Origin: Dehalococcoidia bacterium
GTDB taxonomy: Bacteria > Chloroflexota > Dehalococcoidia > Lucifugimonadales > Lucifugimonadaceae
DNA: 47,656 nt
Direction: 5' to 3'
Assembly (NCBI GenBank): GCA_022451965.1
Contig: JAKUNJ010000003.1
Coordinates: forward strand, 202,768 to 250,423
Position numbers and translations under genes: made by a program. Below are positions 1-7,403 of this stretch, piece after piece (the first letter of the stretch is position 1; the number at the start of each line of letters is the position of its first letter). Under the pieces are notes generated by a model, which worked only from the letters and a program-made list of their open reading frames with translations, had not been told where the DNA came from and searched no databases.

Positions 1-107
1 GCTGCAATCATTAGATTATTTTTTCCCAATTTTTTTTTATCTGATATTCTTCCAGAAATTTTTTTCTCTAATAATTTATATTTTTCTAAACTCAAATTAT
101 TACTCAA
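1..107 (-). CDS. Partial CDS, possible partner of the CbbQ/MoxR-type ATPase
   Basis: An open frame runs off the left edge on the minus strand. It begins with TTG at 107-105, overlapping the stop of the upstream ATPase gene, or with TTG at 95-93. The visible product, from the second start, begins (M)SLEKYKLLEKK and continues to the edge without a stop. Only about 30-35 residues are present, lysine-rich, and no domain can be named. MoxR/CbbQ-type ATPases are usually followed by a gene for a von Willebrand factor A protein (CbbO/NorD type), so that is the obvious candidate. The sequence itself does not prove it. Confidence 0.4.
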   Translation of the reverse strand, partial: MSNNLSLEKYKLLEKKISGRISDKKKLGKNNLMIA

Positions 108-948
108 ATATTGATGAAACGATTTGGTCTACAGTTTCTTGAATTTGGAATTCATCTGTAATTCCCCAAGTCAAAGCAACTTGACATGCTCTTTTAGGAG
201 AAATACCCTGTTTGATTAATCTTCCAGCATAAATTAACAGTCTAGTACTTGCTCCTTCTTCAAGACCATGTTCGCGTAAATTTCTTATTTTCTGACCCAG
301 AGTAGCAAGCTGATTTGAAATACCTTCATCTATTTCAGCTTCATGAGCAATAATTTTTGTTTCTCTTTCAACTTCAGGAAAATCAAATTCTATAGCTACA
401 AATCTTTGCCTTGTTGAATGCTTCAGATCTTTAACTGCGTTTTGATAACCAGGGTTATAAGAAACTACAAGTAAAAATCCATCATCTGCTTGAATAACTT
501 GACCTAATTTATCTATACTTAAGGTTCTTCTATGGTCTGTTAAAGGATGAATAATAACCGTAGTGTCTTTTCTTGCTTCAACAACTTCGTCTAAGTAACA
601 TATTCCTCCAGACTTTACGGCTCTTGTTAAGGGGCCATCAATCCACTTAGTTCCACTAGCATCTAGTAAATATCTTCCAACAAGATCACTAGCAGTTAAG
701 TCTTCATGACAAGCAACAGTTATTAGTGGTATATCTTTAGATTTTTTTTCATTTTCATTTATTTTCCATGACATATATTCAACAAATCTTGTTTTACCTG
801 TTCCAGTTGGGCCTTTAAGAAGAATTGGGACTCTTTCATTATATGCAGCTTGAAAAACTTCTACCTCATCTGAAGTAGGCATAAAGAAAGGCTCTTTATC
901 TACTACGTATTCCTCTGCATTTACTTCTTTATAACTTTGAGTAGCCAT
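100..948 (-). CDS. MoxR-family AAA+ ATPase, CbbQ/NirQ/NorQ type
   Basis: This 282-residue protein is a single AAA+ module. It has a Walker A motif GPTGTGKT around residues 46-53 and a Walker B stretch ending CYLDEV near residue 120. Its closest type is the CbbQ/NirQ/NorQ/GvpN group of MoxR ATPases, which remodel or activate metalloenzyme complexes (Rubisco, nitric oxide reductase) together with a VWA-domain partner. The target is not identifiable here because the neighbouring gene is cut by the window edge. The ATG at 948 has a GGAG Shine-Dalgarno six bases upstream. The gene is divergent from rarA across about 220 bases. CbbQ-like is assigned from overall motif layout and length, not from a search. 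Confidence 0.8.
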   Translation of the reverse strand: MATQSYKEVNAEEYVVDKEPFFMPTSDEVEVFQAAYNERVPILLKGPTGTGKTRFVEYMSWKINENEKKSKDIPLITVACHEDLTASDLVGRYLLDASGTKWIDGPLTRAVKSGGICYLDEVVEARKDTTVIIHPLTDHRRTLSIDKLGQVIQADDGFLLVVSYNPGYQNAVKDLKHSTRQRFVAIEFDFPEVERETKIIAHEAEIDEGISNQLATLGQKIRNLREHGLEEGASTRLLIYAGRLIKQGISPKRACQVALTWGITDEFQIQETVDQIVSSIFE

Positions 949-1171
949 GAATAATTCTCCATTTATCGTGTTTTAATTAAAAAGCTAAATTTAAACATAA
1001 ACTCTTTCTACTATTCATTCAATTCGTAAGATAGAAAAAAAGAGTAATTTTAAAAAAAAAATCTCATGAATTTAGATTAAAAAAAGAAGATTTGATTTTG
1101 TTAGATTTAAGGACTATTTTTTCAGAATATGATAGTAACTTAAATTAGGAGAATAAAAAATTAATATCATA
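949..1171. other. Divergent intergenic region, MoxR ATPase / rarA
   Basis: About 220 AT-rich bases separate two divergent genes and must carry promoters for both. I see poly-A and poly-T runs but no clear gene or strong hairpin. An AGGAG motif at 1147-1151 lies 20 bases before the rarA ATG, too far to be a normal ribosome binding site for it. Confidence 0.5.
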
Positions 1172-2488
1172 ATGACTTTATTTGAACATAATATAAGAAA
1201 AGAATTACTATCTGACTCTCCATTATCATCCAGAATGAGACCAGAAAGCTATGACGAGTTTATTGGACAAGAACATATTTTAGGTGAAAATAAAACATTA
1301 AGAAATCTAATAGAAAGTAAAACAATTCCTTCAATGGTTCTATGGGGACCTCCCGGCACAGGGAAAACTACACTTGCTAAAATAATTTCAGAAAAAATTG
1401 GAACTAATTTCAGATCACTTTCAGCAGTATCTTCAGGATTATCTGAAATCAGAAAAATATCAGAAGAAATACTCAATAATAGGACTTCAAAAAATAATAA
1501 AACAATTCTTTTTTTAGATGAAATTCATAGATTTTCAAAAAGTCAGCAAGATTCCTTACTACCTTTGATCGAAGAAGGAATAATAATTCTAATCGGTGCA
1601 ACCACTGAAAATCCTGGCTTTTCTATAATCAATCCTCTTTTGTCTAGAGTAAAAGTTTTTAAGTTTGAAGAACATACCAAAGATAGTCTAAGAAAATTAA
1701 TTCAAAAAATTTTGGATAATAAAAAAGTTTATTTTAATTATGAAAACATTGAAATTAGTGAAGAAACTATAGAAAGACTTATTTTAGGTTCAAATGGTGA
1801 TGCTAGGAAACTAATAGATACTCTTGAATTATCGATATTATCTACAAAAGAAAAAAAGGGGAAAAAATCTATAACAAATAAAAAAATTGATGATTTATTG
1901 GAAAATAATTCAATTTATGATAAAAAAAGTGATAATCATTACAACAATATATCAGCCTTTATTAAGTCTATTAGAGGATCTGACCCAAATGCTGCTTTGT
2001 ATTATCTAGCAAGAATGTTAAAAAATGGAGAAGATCCATTATTTATAGCTAGAAGACTTATCATAAGTGCATCAGAAGATATCGGACTAGCAAATCCTAA
2101 TGCAATGATTATTGCTAATACAACTTTTGATTCAGTAAATAAAATTGGAATGCCTGAGGGAAGAATCCCTCTTTCTAATGCAACTATTTATCTTTCATTA
2201 TCAGAAAAAAGCAATTCTTCATACATCGCCATAAATGAAGCTTATAATGAAGTAAATGAAAATCCAATATCTGAGGTTCCTAATCACTTAATAAATGCTG
2301 TAACGGATTTTGATAAAAAAAGTGGATTTGGAAATGGTTATGCTTATGACCATAATTCAAAAGATGCTTTTATTAAGAAAGATAACTTCCCAAAAAAAAT
2401 TAATAACAGATCTTTTTATTCTCCAAAAGAAAAAGGAATTGAAAAAAATTTAAAGGAAAGATTCGAAAAATTATGGCAATCAGGTTAA
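1172..2488 (+). CDS. rarA: Replication-associated recombination protein A (MgsA/WRNIP1 family AAA+)
   Basis: RarA is a clamp-loader-like AAA+ ATPase that acts at stalled replication forks. The N-terminus MTLFEHN followed by SSRMRPESYDEFIGQEHI is the family signature. Walker A is GPPGTGKTT near residues 59-67, Walker B is ILFLDEIHRF near 112-121, and sensor 1 is IGATTENP. The C-terminal half contains the RarA oligomerisation region (SIRGSDPNAALYYLARML, then EDIGLANP). The length of 438 aa is normal for the family. Alignment of the first residues supports the ATG at 1172 although it has no well-placed Shine-Dalgarno. Its stop overlaps the convergent ltaE stop by four bases. Confidence 0.95.
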   Translation: MTLFEHNIRKELLSDSPLSSRMRPESYDEFIGQEHILGENKTLRNLIESKTIPSMVLWGPPGTGKTTLAKIISEKIGTNFRSLSAVSSGLSEIRKISEEILNNRTSKNNKTILFLDEIHRFSKSQQDSLLPLIEEGIIILIGATTENPGFSIINPLLSRVKVFKFEEHTKDSLRKLIQKILDNKKVYFNYENIEISEETIERLILGSNGDARKLIDTLELSILSTKEKKGKKSITNKKIDDLLENNSIYDKKSDNHYNNISAFIKSIRGSDPNAALYYLARMLKNGEDPLFIARRLIISASEDIGLANPNAMIIANTTFDSVNKIGMPEGRIPLSNATIYLSLSEKSNSSYIAINEAYNEVNENPISEVPNHLINAVTDFDKKSGFGNGYAYDHNSKDAFIKKDNFPKKINNRSFYSPKEKGIEKNLKERFEKLWQSG

Positions 2489-3513
2489 ACCGTATTCATA
2501 ACTTTTGACATAGACTGAATAGTGGTGTCAATATGATCAGATTCTATTCCATAATGAGGAACCATTCTTAATTCAGTATAGGATCCATTTATTATTATTC
2601 CTAATTCTCTTAATTTCTCTGAAACCTCAAAACCTTTATTTTCAGGGACCTTAAACTTAACTAAATTTGTATGTATATTATCTGGATTTATATGAATTTT
2701 AGAAATTTCAGATAAACCTATTGCTAGCCTTTTTGCATTTTCATGATCTTCAGCAAGCCTATCTATCATAGTGTCTAATGCCACTATTCCACATGCTGCT
2801 AAAACACCAACTTGTCTCATAGCAGATCCTAAAAGTTTTCTGATTCTCCTTGCTTCTAGTATCTGATCTTTATCTCCAACTATTATGCTTCCTACTGGGC
2901 ATGATAGGCCTTTAGAAAGACAAAATGTTACAGAATCAACATGTTCTGTTAGCTCCTTCACAGGAGTATCTAGGGCAATTGAAGCATTAAAAATTCTCGC
3001 TCCATCAACGTGAACTCTCAAACCAGCTTTCTTAGCAGCTAGTGCCATTTTATCTGATGATTCTTTAGAAATTGGCATACCGCTTACGCCCCCATGAGTA
3101 TTTTCAAATGCAAATAATTTTGTACTTGGTTTATGATAATCGTCTGGTTTTACAGCTTCAGTTATTCTGTTAGGATCTATCGTTCCATCTGGGTTTGTCT
3201 TGAGAGGATACATTACAACTCCTCCTAAAACAGATACACCACCAGCTTCAGATCCAAAAATATGACATATATCACCTAATAATATCTCGTCTCCTCTAGT
3301 TGCTTGAGACAGAACTGAAACTAGGTTGCCTTGAGTCCCTGATGAAACAAATATAGCATCTTCTTTACCAAACAATTCAGCTGCTTTTTCCTCTAATTTA
3401 TTTACTGTAGGATCACCTTTATATACATCATCGCCTACCTCAGCATTGGCCATTGCTTTTCGCATTTCGGGTGAAGGTTTTGTAACCGTATCTGATCTTA
3501 AGTCTATTTCCAC
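2485..3513 (-). CDS. ltaE: Low-specificity L-threonine aldolase
   Basis: This PLP-dependent fold-type I enzyme cleaves L-threonine and L-allo-threonine to glycine and acetaldehyde. The N-terminus DLRSDTVTKPSPEMR is the family hallmark. The cofactor lysine is in VTFCLSKGLSCPVGS, and HVDGARIFNA carries the conserved Asp and Arg of the active site. At 342 aa it is full length. The start is GTG at 3513, with GGAG six bases upstream. It lies only 33 bases from the divergent lspA start, so the two promoters must overlap. It is convergent with rarA, sharing the sequence TTAA for both stops. Confidence 0.93.
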   Translation of the reverse strand: MEIDLRSDTVTKPSPEMRKAMANAEVGDDVYKGDPTVNKLEEKAAELFGKEDAIFVSSGTQGNLVSVLSQATRGDEILLGDICHIFGSEAGGVSVLGGVVMYPLKTNPDGTIDPNRITEAVKPDDYHKPSTKLFAFENTHGGVSGMPISKESSDKMALAAKKAGLRVHVDGARIFNASIALDTPVKELTEHVDSVTFCLSKGLSCPVGSIIVGDKDQILEARRIRKLLGSAMRQVGVLAACGIVALDTMIDRLAEDHENAKRLAIGLSEISKIHINPDNIHTNLVKFKVPENKGFEVSEKLRELGIIINGSYTELRMVPHYGIESDHIDTTIQSMSKVMNTV

Positions 3514-3534
3514 TTATAACTCCAAGAATTAATT

Positions 3535-3540
3535 TATAAT
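3535..3540 (+). promoter_or_regulatory. -10 element for lspA, implying a leaderless mRNA
   Basis: A perfect TATAAT sits six bases before the lspA ATG at 3547. With the usual 6-8 base distance from the -10 box to the transcription start, the mRNA would start at or next to the ATG. No Shine-Dalgarno is present. No convincing -35 box is visible; it would fall in the ltaE start region. Confidence 0.5.
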
Positions 3541-3546
3541 GTATAT

Positions 3547-4050
3547 ATGAAAAATTATAACTCAATCAAAAAAAAATTTATTAATTCTTGGCTACTTAAA
3601 GACAAATTATTTTGGATAACTTTCCCCTCAATTTTTTTTCTAGATCAAATAACTAAATATTTAGTTTATAGTAATATGTACCTTGGTGAATCAATTCCAG
3701 AAAATGGATTATTAAGAATAACTTATGCCAGAAATACAGGAACTGCATTTAGCCTTTTTAGATCACACGGTGAACTACTTCTTTTTTTGTCAGTATTAGT
3801 TGCTTTATTTTTTACAATATATTTTATTTTTATAGAAAAACCAAAAATATTTATGAGACTTTTTATATCTCTTGTAGTTGCAGGTGCACTTGGAAATATT
3901 ATAGATAGAATAAGATTTGGTTATGTAAATGACTTTATAGATGTAGGATTTTGGCCCATATTTAATATTGCTGATTCATCAATATCTATAGCAATAACCA
4001 TTTACATATTGGATGCTTTGATCTTAAGTAGAAATAAAGATGAAAATTAA
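3547..4050 (+). CDS. lspA: Lipoprotein signal peptidase (signal peptidase II)
   Basis: LspA removes signal peptides from lipid-modified prolipoproteins in the inner membrane. The 167-aa protein has four hydrophobic segments. Family motifs are FLDQITKYLV near residues 31-40, ARNTGTAFSLF at 61-71, GNIIDRIRFGYVNDFID at 116-132 and FNIADSSI from 139. The catalytic aspartates should be those of VNDF (about D129) and NIAD (about D143). It overlaps the downstream pseudouridine synthase by 11 bases, and with gltX they form an operon that begins here. Confidence 0.95.
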   Translation: MKNYNSIKKKFINSWLLKDKLFWITFPSIFFLDQITKYLVYSNMYLGESIPENGLLRITYARNTGTAFSLFRSHGELLLFLSVLVALFFTIYFIFIEKPKIFMRLFISLVVAGALGNIIDRIRFGYVNDFIDVGFWPIFNIADSSISIAITIYILDALILSRNKDEN

Positions 4051-4918
4051 GCTCGTATCAAATCAAAAAACTCGATTAGATAAATTTATTTCTGAAAATT
4101 CTGATTTATCCAGAGAGCAAATTAATAAAATTATTGAAGCAAATAAATGTTTTGTTGATGGGATTATTGCAAAAAAAAAATCTCAGATTATTAATTCAAG
4201 AAATGAAATTATTTTAGATACTGAAATAACTGAAAAAAAAATAATCAATCCTTCTTTAAGTTATGTTTATGTAGATAAAGACATCATTGTTATAAATAAA
4301 GAGAAAAATACTATTACTCACGGAATTAATAATAATCACTACGGAACACTAAATGGATCTATAATTCAAGATTATCCTGAAATAAAAAATGTTGGAGACA
4401 TCGAAAGACCAGGAACAGTGCACAGATTAGATAAAGGAACATCTGGTTTAATTATATTTTCACGATCTAAAGAATCTTATCTGATTTTAAAAAATATGAT
4501 TAAAAATAGAGATATAAAAAGACAATATACAGCTTTAGTTGATGGTAAACCAACCAGACCAAATGCGATTATTGAAGCTCCAATATTAAGAGATCCTATT
4601 AATCCTTTAAAAAGAAAGGTTTCGATAGATGGTAAATACGCTAAAACAACCTACAAAACATTAAAAAATTTAGATAACTTTACACTTATTGATGTAGAAT
4701 TATTTACTGGAAGAACACATCAAATAAGAGTACATATGGCAGAAATTGGTAATCCAGTTGTTGGAGATAGTCTTTACGGAAAACAAAATAAAGAATTAGA
4801 TAGACCGTTCTTACATAGTTCTAAACTGAATTTTTTACATCCAATAAGTAAAAAAGAATTATATTTTGAAACAGAACTACCAAAAGACTTAAAGCATTTC
4901 TTAAGGGATAAAAAATAA
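4040..4918 (+). CDS. rluD: RluA/RluD-family 23S rRNA pseudouridine synthase
   Basis: The protein isomerises specific uridines in RNA, typically in large-subunit rRNA. It has an N-terminal S4 RNA-binding domain (residues 1-60, TRLDKFISENSDLSREQINKII) and an RluA-type catalytic domain with the motif HRLDKGTSG at 128-136, in which D131 is the catalytic Asp. FTGRTHQIRVHMA near residues 223-235 is a second family motif. At 292 aa it is close to RluD length. RluD is the likeliest call because of the S4 domain, but RluA-family members differ in target site and the exact uridine cannot be read from sequence. It overlaps lspA by 11 bases and gltX by one base (TAATG). Confidence 0.88.
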   Translation: MKIKLVSNQKTRLDKFISENSDLSREQINKIIEANKCFVDGIIAKKKSQIINSRNEIILDTEITEKKIINPSLSYVYVDKDIIVINKEKNTITHGINNNHYGTLNGSIIQDYPEIKNVGDIERPGTVHRLDKGTSGLIIFSRSKESYLILKNMIKNRDIKRQYTALVDGKPTRPNAIIEAPILRDPINPLKRKVSIDGKYAKTTYKTLKNLDNFTLIDVELFTGRTHQIRVHMAEIGNPVVGDSLYGKQNKELDRPFLHSSKLNFLHPISKKELYFETELPKDLKHFLRDKK

Positions 4919-6387
4919 TGGAAAATGATAAAAAAGTAATTGTTCGTTTTGCACCAAGTCCAACTGGGAATTTACATATTGGAGGAGTTAGAACTGCAAT
5001 ATTTAATTGGTTATTTGCAAGAGCAAATAATGGAAAATTTATTTTAAGAATTGAAGATACTGACAGATCAAGGTACGATAAAAATTCTGAGAATTCTATA
5101 TTATCTAGTCTAGATTGGCTAGGAATTGATTGGGATGAGGGACCAATTTATCAATCAGATAGAAAAGAAATATATAAAGAAATTTCTAATAAGCTTATTG
5201 ATACAGGTTGGGCTTATTATGATGATACAACTCCTGAGGAGCTAGATGATTTGAGGAAACAACAAATTAAGGAGAAAAAACCCCCTAGATATGATAACAG
5301 AGGAAGGTATAAAGAAATTTCTCATACACAATATTTAGAAAAAAATAGTGATCAAAATCCAATAGTTGTAAGATTTAAGGTTCCAGATTATGGAGCCAAA
5401 CCATTTAATGATGTAATTCGAGGAAAAGTAGAATTCAATCTCAAGGAAATTGATGATTTTGTCATATTGAAATCAGACGGAATGCCGACGTATCATCTAG
5501 CTCATGTAATAGATGATAAATTAATGGATATATCCCACGTTATAAGAGGAGAAGAATGGATTTCAAGTACACCAAGACATGTGCTTATTCATGATGCACT
5601 AAATTGGGAATTACCTAAATACGTTCATGTACCCTTAATACTTGGAAAAGATAAATCAAAATTATCTAAAAGACATGGAGCGGAATCTGCTTTGGAATAT
5701 AAAGAAAAAGGATATTTACCTGAAGCTGTATTAAATTTTCTTGCTTTACTTGGCTGGTCACCGGGTGATAATTCAGAAATAATGACACTCAATGATATCC
5801 TAGAAAAGTTTAGCATAGAAAGGATACTTGGTCATCCAGCAGTTTTTGACCCTGAAAAATTAGAGTGGATGAATGGATCTTATATTAGGAATCTAGACGA
5901 TAATATATTATCAAAAAAAATATTTGATGAAGTAAATAAAGAATTAACACAAGGTGGTTTAATTTCGGATAATGTTAACTCTGAAGTGTTAGAATCTAAA
6001 ATATTTGAAATAACACCCTTAATAAAAGAAAGATTAAGAACTTTAAGAGAATCATCATACTTAATCAAATATTTTTTTTACGATGATTTTGAAATTGAAA
6101 AAGAAAAATTAGTGCCTAAAAAAATTCAAAAAGAACAGATTATAAAAGGTTTAAAAAAATCTATTGACTTAATAGAAAAAATTGAAATATTTGAACCTGA
6201 AAATTTAGAAGATAATTTTAGAAATTTAGCAGATGAAATAAATCTAAAAGCGGGTCAATTATTTTTTCCAATTAGGATTGCATTAACTGGAAGAAGAGAA
6301 TCTCCACCTCTTTTTGATACAATGAAAGCAATTGGAGTTCAAAGCTCAATAAAGAGACTTAATAAAGCAATAAATATTCTGGAATAA
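4918..6387 (+). CDS. gltX: Glutamyl-tRNA synthetase
   Basis: This is a class I aminoacyl-tRNA synthetase that charges tRNA-Glu. The HIGH motif is PSPTGNLHIGG (H20-G22) and the KMSKS motif is KLSKR at 248-252. The order of the catalytic domain and the C-terminal helical anticodon-binding domain is normal, and 489 aa is a typical length. Whether it is discriminating or also charges tRNA-Gln cannot be decided from the sequence; no glutaminyl-tRNA synthetase is in the window. The ATG overlaps the upstream stop by one base. Confidence 0.96.
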   Translation: MENDKKVIVRFAPSPTGNLHIGGVRTAIFNWLFARANNGKFILRIEDTDRSRYDKNSENSILSSLDWLGIDWDEGPIYQSDRKEIYKEISNKLIDTGWAYYDDTTPEELDDLRKQQIKEKKPPRYDNRGRYKEISHTQYLEKNSDQNPIVVRFKVPDYGAKPFNDVIRGKVEFNLKEIDDFVILKSDGMPTYHLAHVIDDKLMDISHVIRGEEWISSTPRHVLIHDALNWELPKYVHVPLILGKDKSKLSKRHGAESALEYKEKGYLPEAVLNFLALLGWSPGDNSEIMTLNDILEKFSIERILGHPAVFDPEKLEWMNGSYIRNLDDNILSKKIFDEVNKELTQGGLISDNVNSEVLESKIFEITPLIKERLRTLRESSYLIKYFFYDDFEIEKEKLVPKKIQKEQIIKGLKKSIDLIEKIEIFEPENLEDNFRNLADEINLKAGQLFFPIRIALTGRRESPPLFDTMKAIGVQSSIKRLNKAINILE

Positions 6388-6448
6388 AATACATTAATTT
6401 TTTATTTGGAATACAATATTAAAATCAAAAAAAATTACATGGAGTAAT

Positions 6449-6643
6449 ATGGTAGAAGTAAGAATAAAAGATGACGAAAGTTTTGAAGCCTTATTAAGAA
6501 GATTTTCAAAGAAAGTCCAACAAGAATCAATCGTTTCCGAGGCAAGAAGAAGACAAAACTTTGAGTCTCCAACATCCATTCGTAAGAAAAAAATATCTAA
6601 CAAAAAAAGAAAAAGTTATCGTACTACTTTAAAAAACCAATAA
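6449..6643 (+). CDS. rpsU: Small ribosomal subunit protein bS21
   Basis: The 64-residue product starts MVEVRIKDDESFEALLRRF, continues with FSKKVQQESIVSEARRRQ, and ends with a strongly basic tail, the layout of bS21. The protein helps base-pairing of mRNA to the anti-Shine-Dalgarno end of 16S rRNA. A GGAG lies four bases before the ATG. It is separated from gltX by about 60 AT-rich bases and may have its own promoter. Confidence 0.93.
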   Translation: MVEVRIKDDESFEALLRRFSKKVQQESIVSEARRRQNFESPTSIRKKKISNKKRKSYRTTLKNQ

Positions 6644-6707
6644 AAGCCATAGAACTTCTAATAATTTAAATTATCATATTATTGAAATTTAAAAATTATT
6701 AACTCAA

Positions 6708-7403
6708 TTGAAAATAGGCATAGCTGTATTCCCTGGAACATGGAGTGAAGCTGATACCCGATATGCGACTCAAAATGTTTTGGGTATAACTTCTGAATAT
6801 ATTTGGCACAAAGATCAAAGCATAAATAATGTAGACTTCATTATTCTGCCTGGTGGATTTTCATATGGGGACTATTTGAGAACCGGAGCAATTGCAAGTT
6901 TTTCACCAATAATGAAAAAAATAGTAGAGTTTGCAAACTCTGGGGGACCTGTACTTGGAATTTGTAATGGATTTCAAATACTTTGTGAATCAAATTTACT
7001 ACCAGGAATACTTATAAGAAATAAAGGGCTTTCTTTTATTTGTGAAAATTCTTTTCTCAAAGTTAATAGTAATTCTAAATTTACAAAACTTTATAAAAAT
7101 AATGAAATTATTAAGATTCCAATTTCTCATGGTGAAGGGAATTTTCAAGCAGATAATAAAATAATAAAACAATTAGAAGATGAAGATAGAATAGTTTTTA
7201 GATATTCATCTAAATTTGGTGAAGTATCAAAAAAATATAATCCCAATGGATCAATAAATAATATAGCTGGAATTATAAATTCAGATGGAAATATATTAGG
7301 AATGATGCCACATCCAGAGAAGGCTTGCGAAAAAATCATTGGAAGTGACGATGGATTAGGGATATTCTCTTCAATTATAAGAACTATAGGAAAAAATGGT
7401 TAA
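6708..7403 (+). CDS. purQ: Phosphoribosylformylglycinamidine synthase subunit PurQ (glutaminase)
   Basis: PurQ supplies ammonia from glutamine to PurL for the fourth step of purine synthesis. It is a class I glutamine amidotransferase with the nucleophile elbow GICNGFQIL (Cys nucleophile) and the C-terminal MPHPEKAC carrying the His-Glu pair. The N-terminus is KIGIAVFPGTWSEADT, where many PurQ proteins have a GSNCD-like sequence. The start codon is TTG with no Shine-Dalgarno. It overlaps purL by eight bases. No purS gene is adjacent; the gap to rpsU is too short to hold one, so PurS must be encoded elsewhere. Confidence 0.93.
   Translation: MKIGIAVFPGTWSEADTRYATQNVLGITSEYIWHKDQSINNVDFIILPGGFSYGDYLRTGAIASFSPIMKKIVEFANSGGPVLGICNGFQILCESNLLPGILIRNKGLSFICENSFLKVNSNSKFTKLYKNNEIIKIPISHGEGNFQADNKIIKQLEDEDRIVFRYSSKFGEVSKKYNPNGSINNIAGIINSDGNILGMMPHPEKACEKIIGSDDGLGIFSSIIRTIGKNG

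Noticed and set aside
1160-1174. ATT at 1160 as the rarA start, placed eight bases after AGGAG
   Set aside because: The ATG at 1172 aligns with the normal RarA N-terminus; an ATT start would add four residues without support.
6661-6674. ATAATTTAAATTAT palindrome before purQ
   Set aside because: Made only of A and T in a region that is nearly all A and T, so weak evidence.
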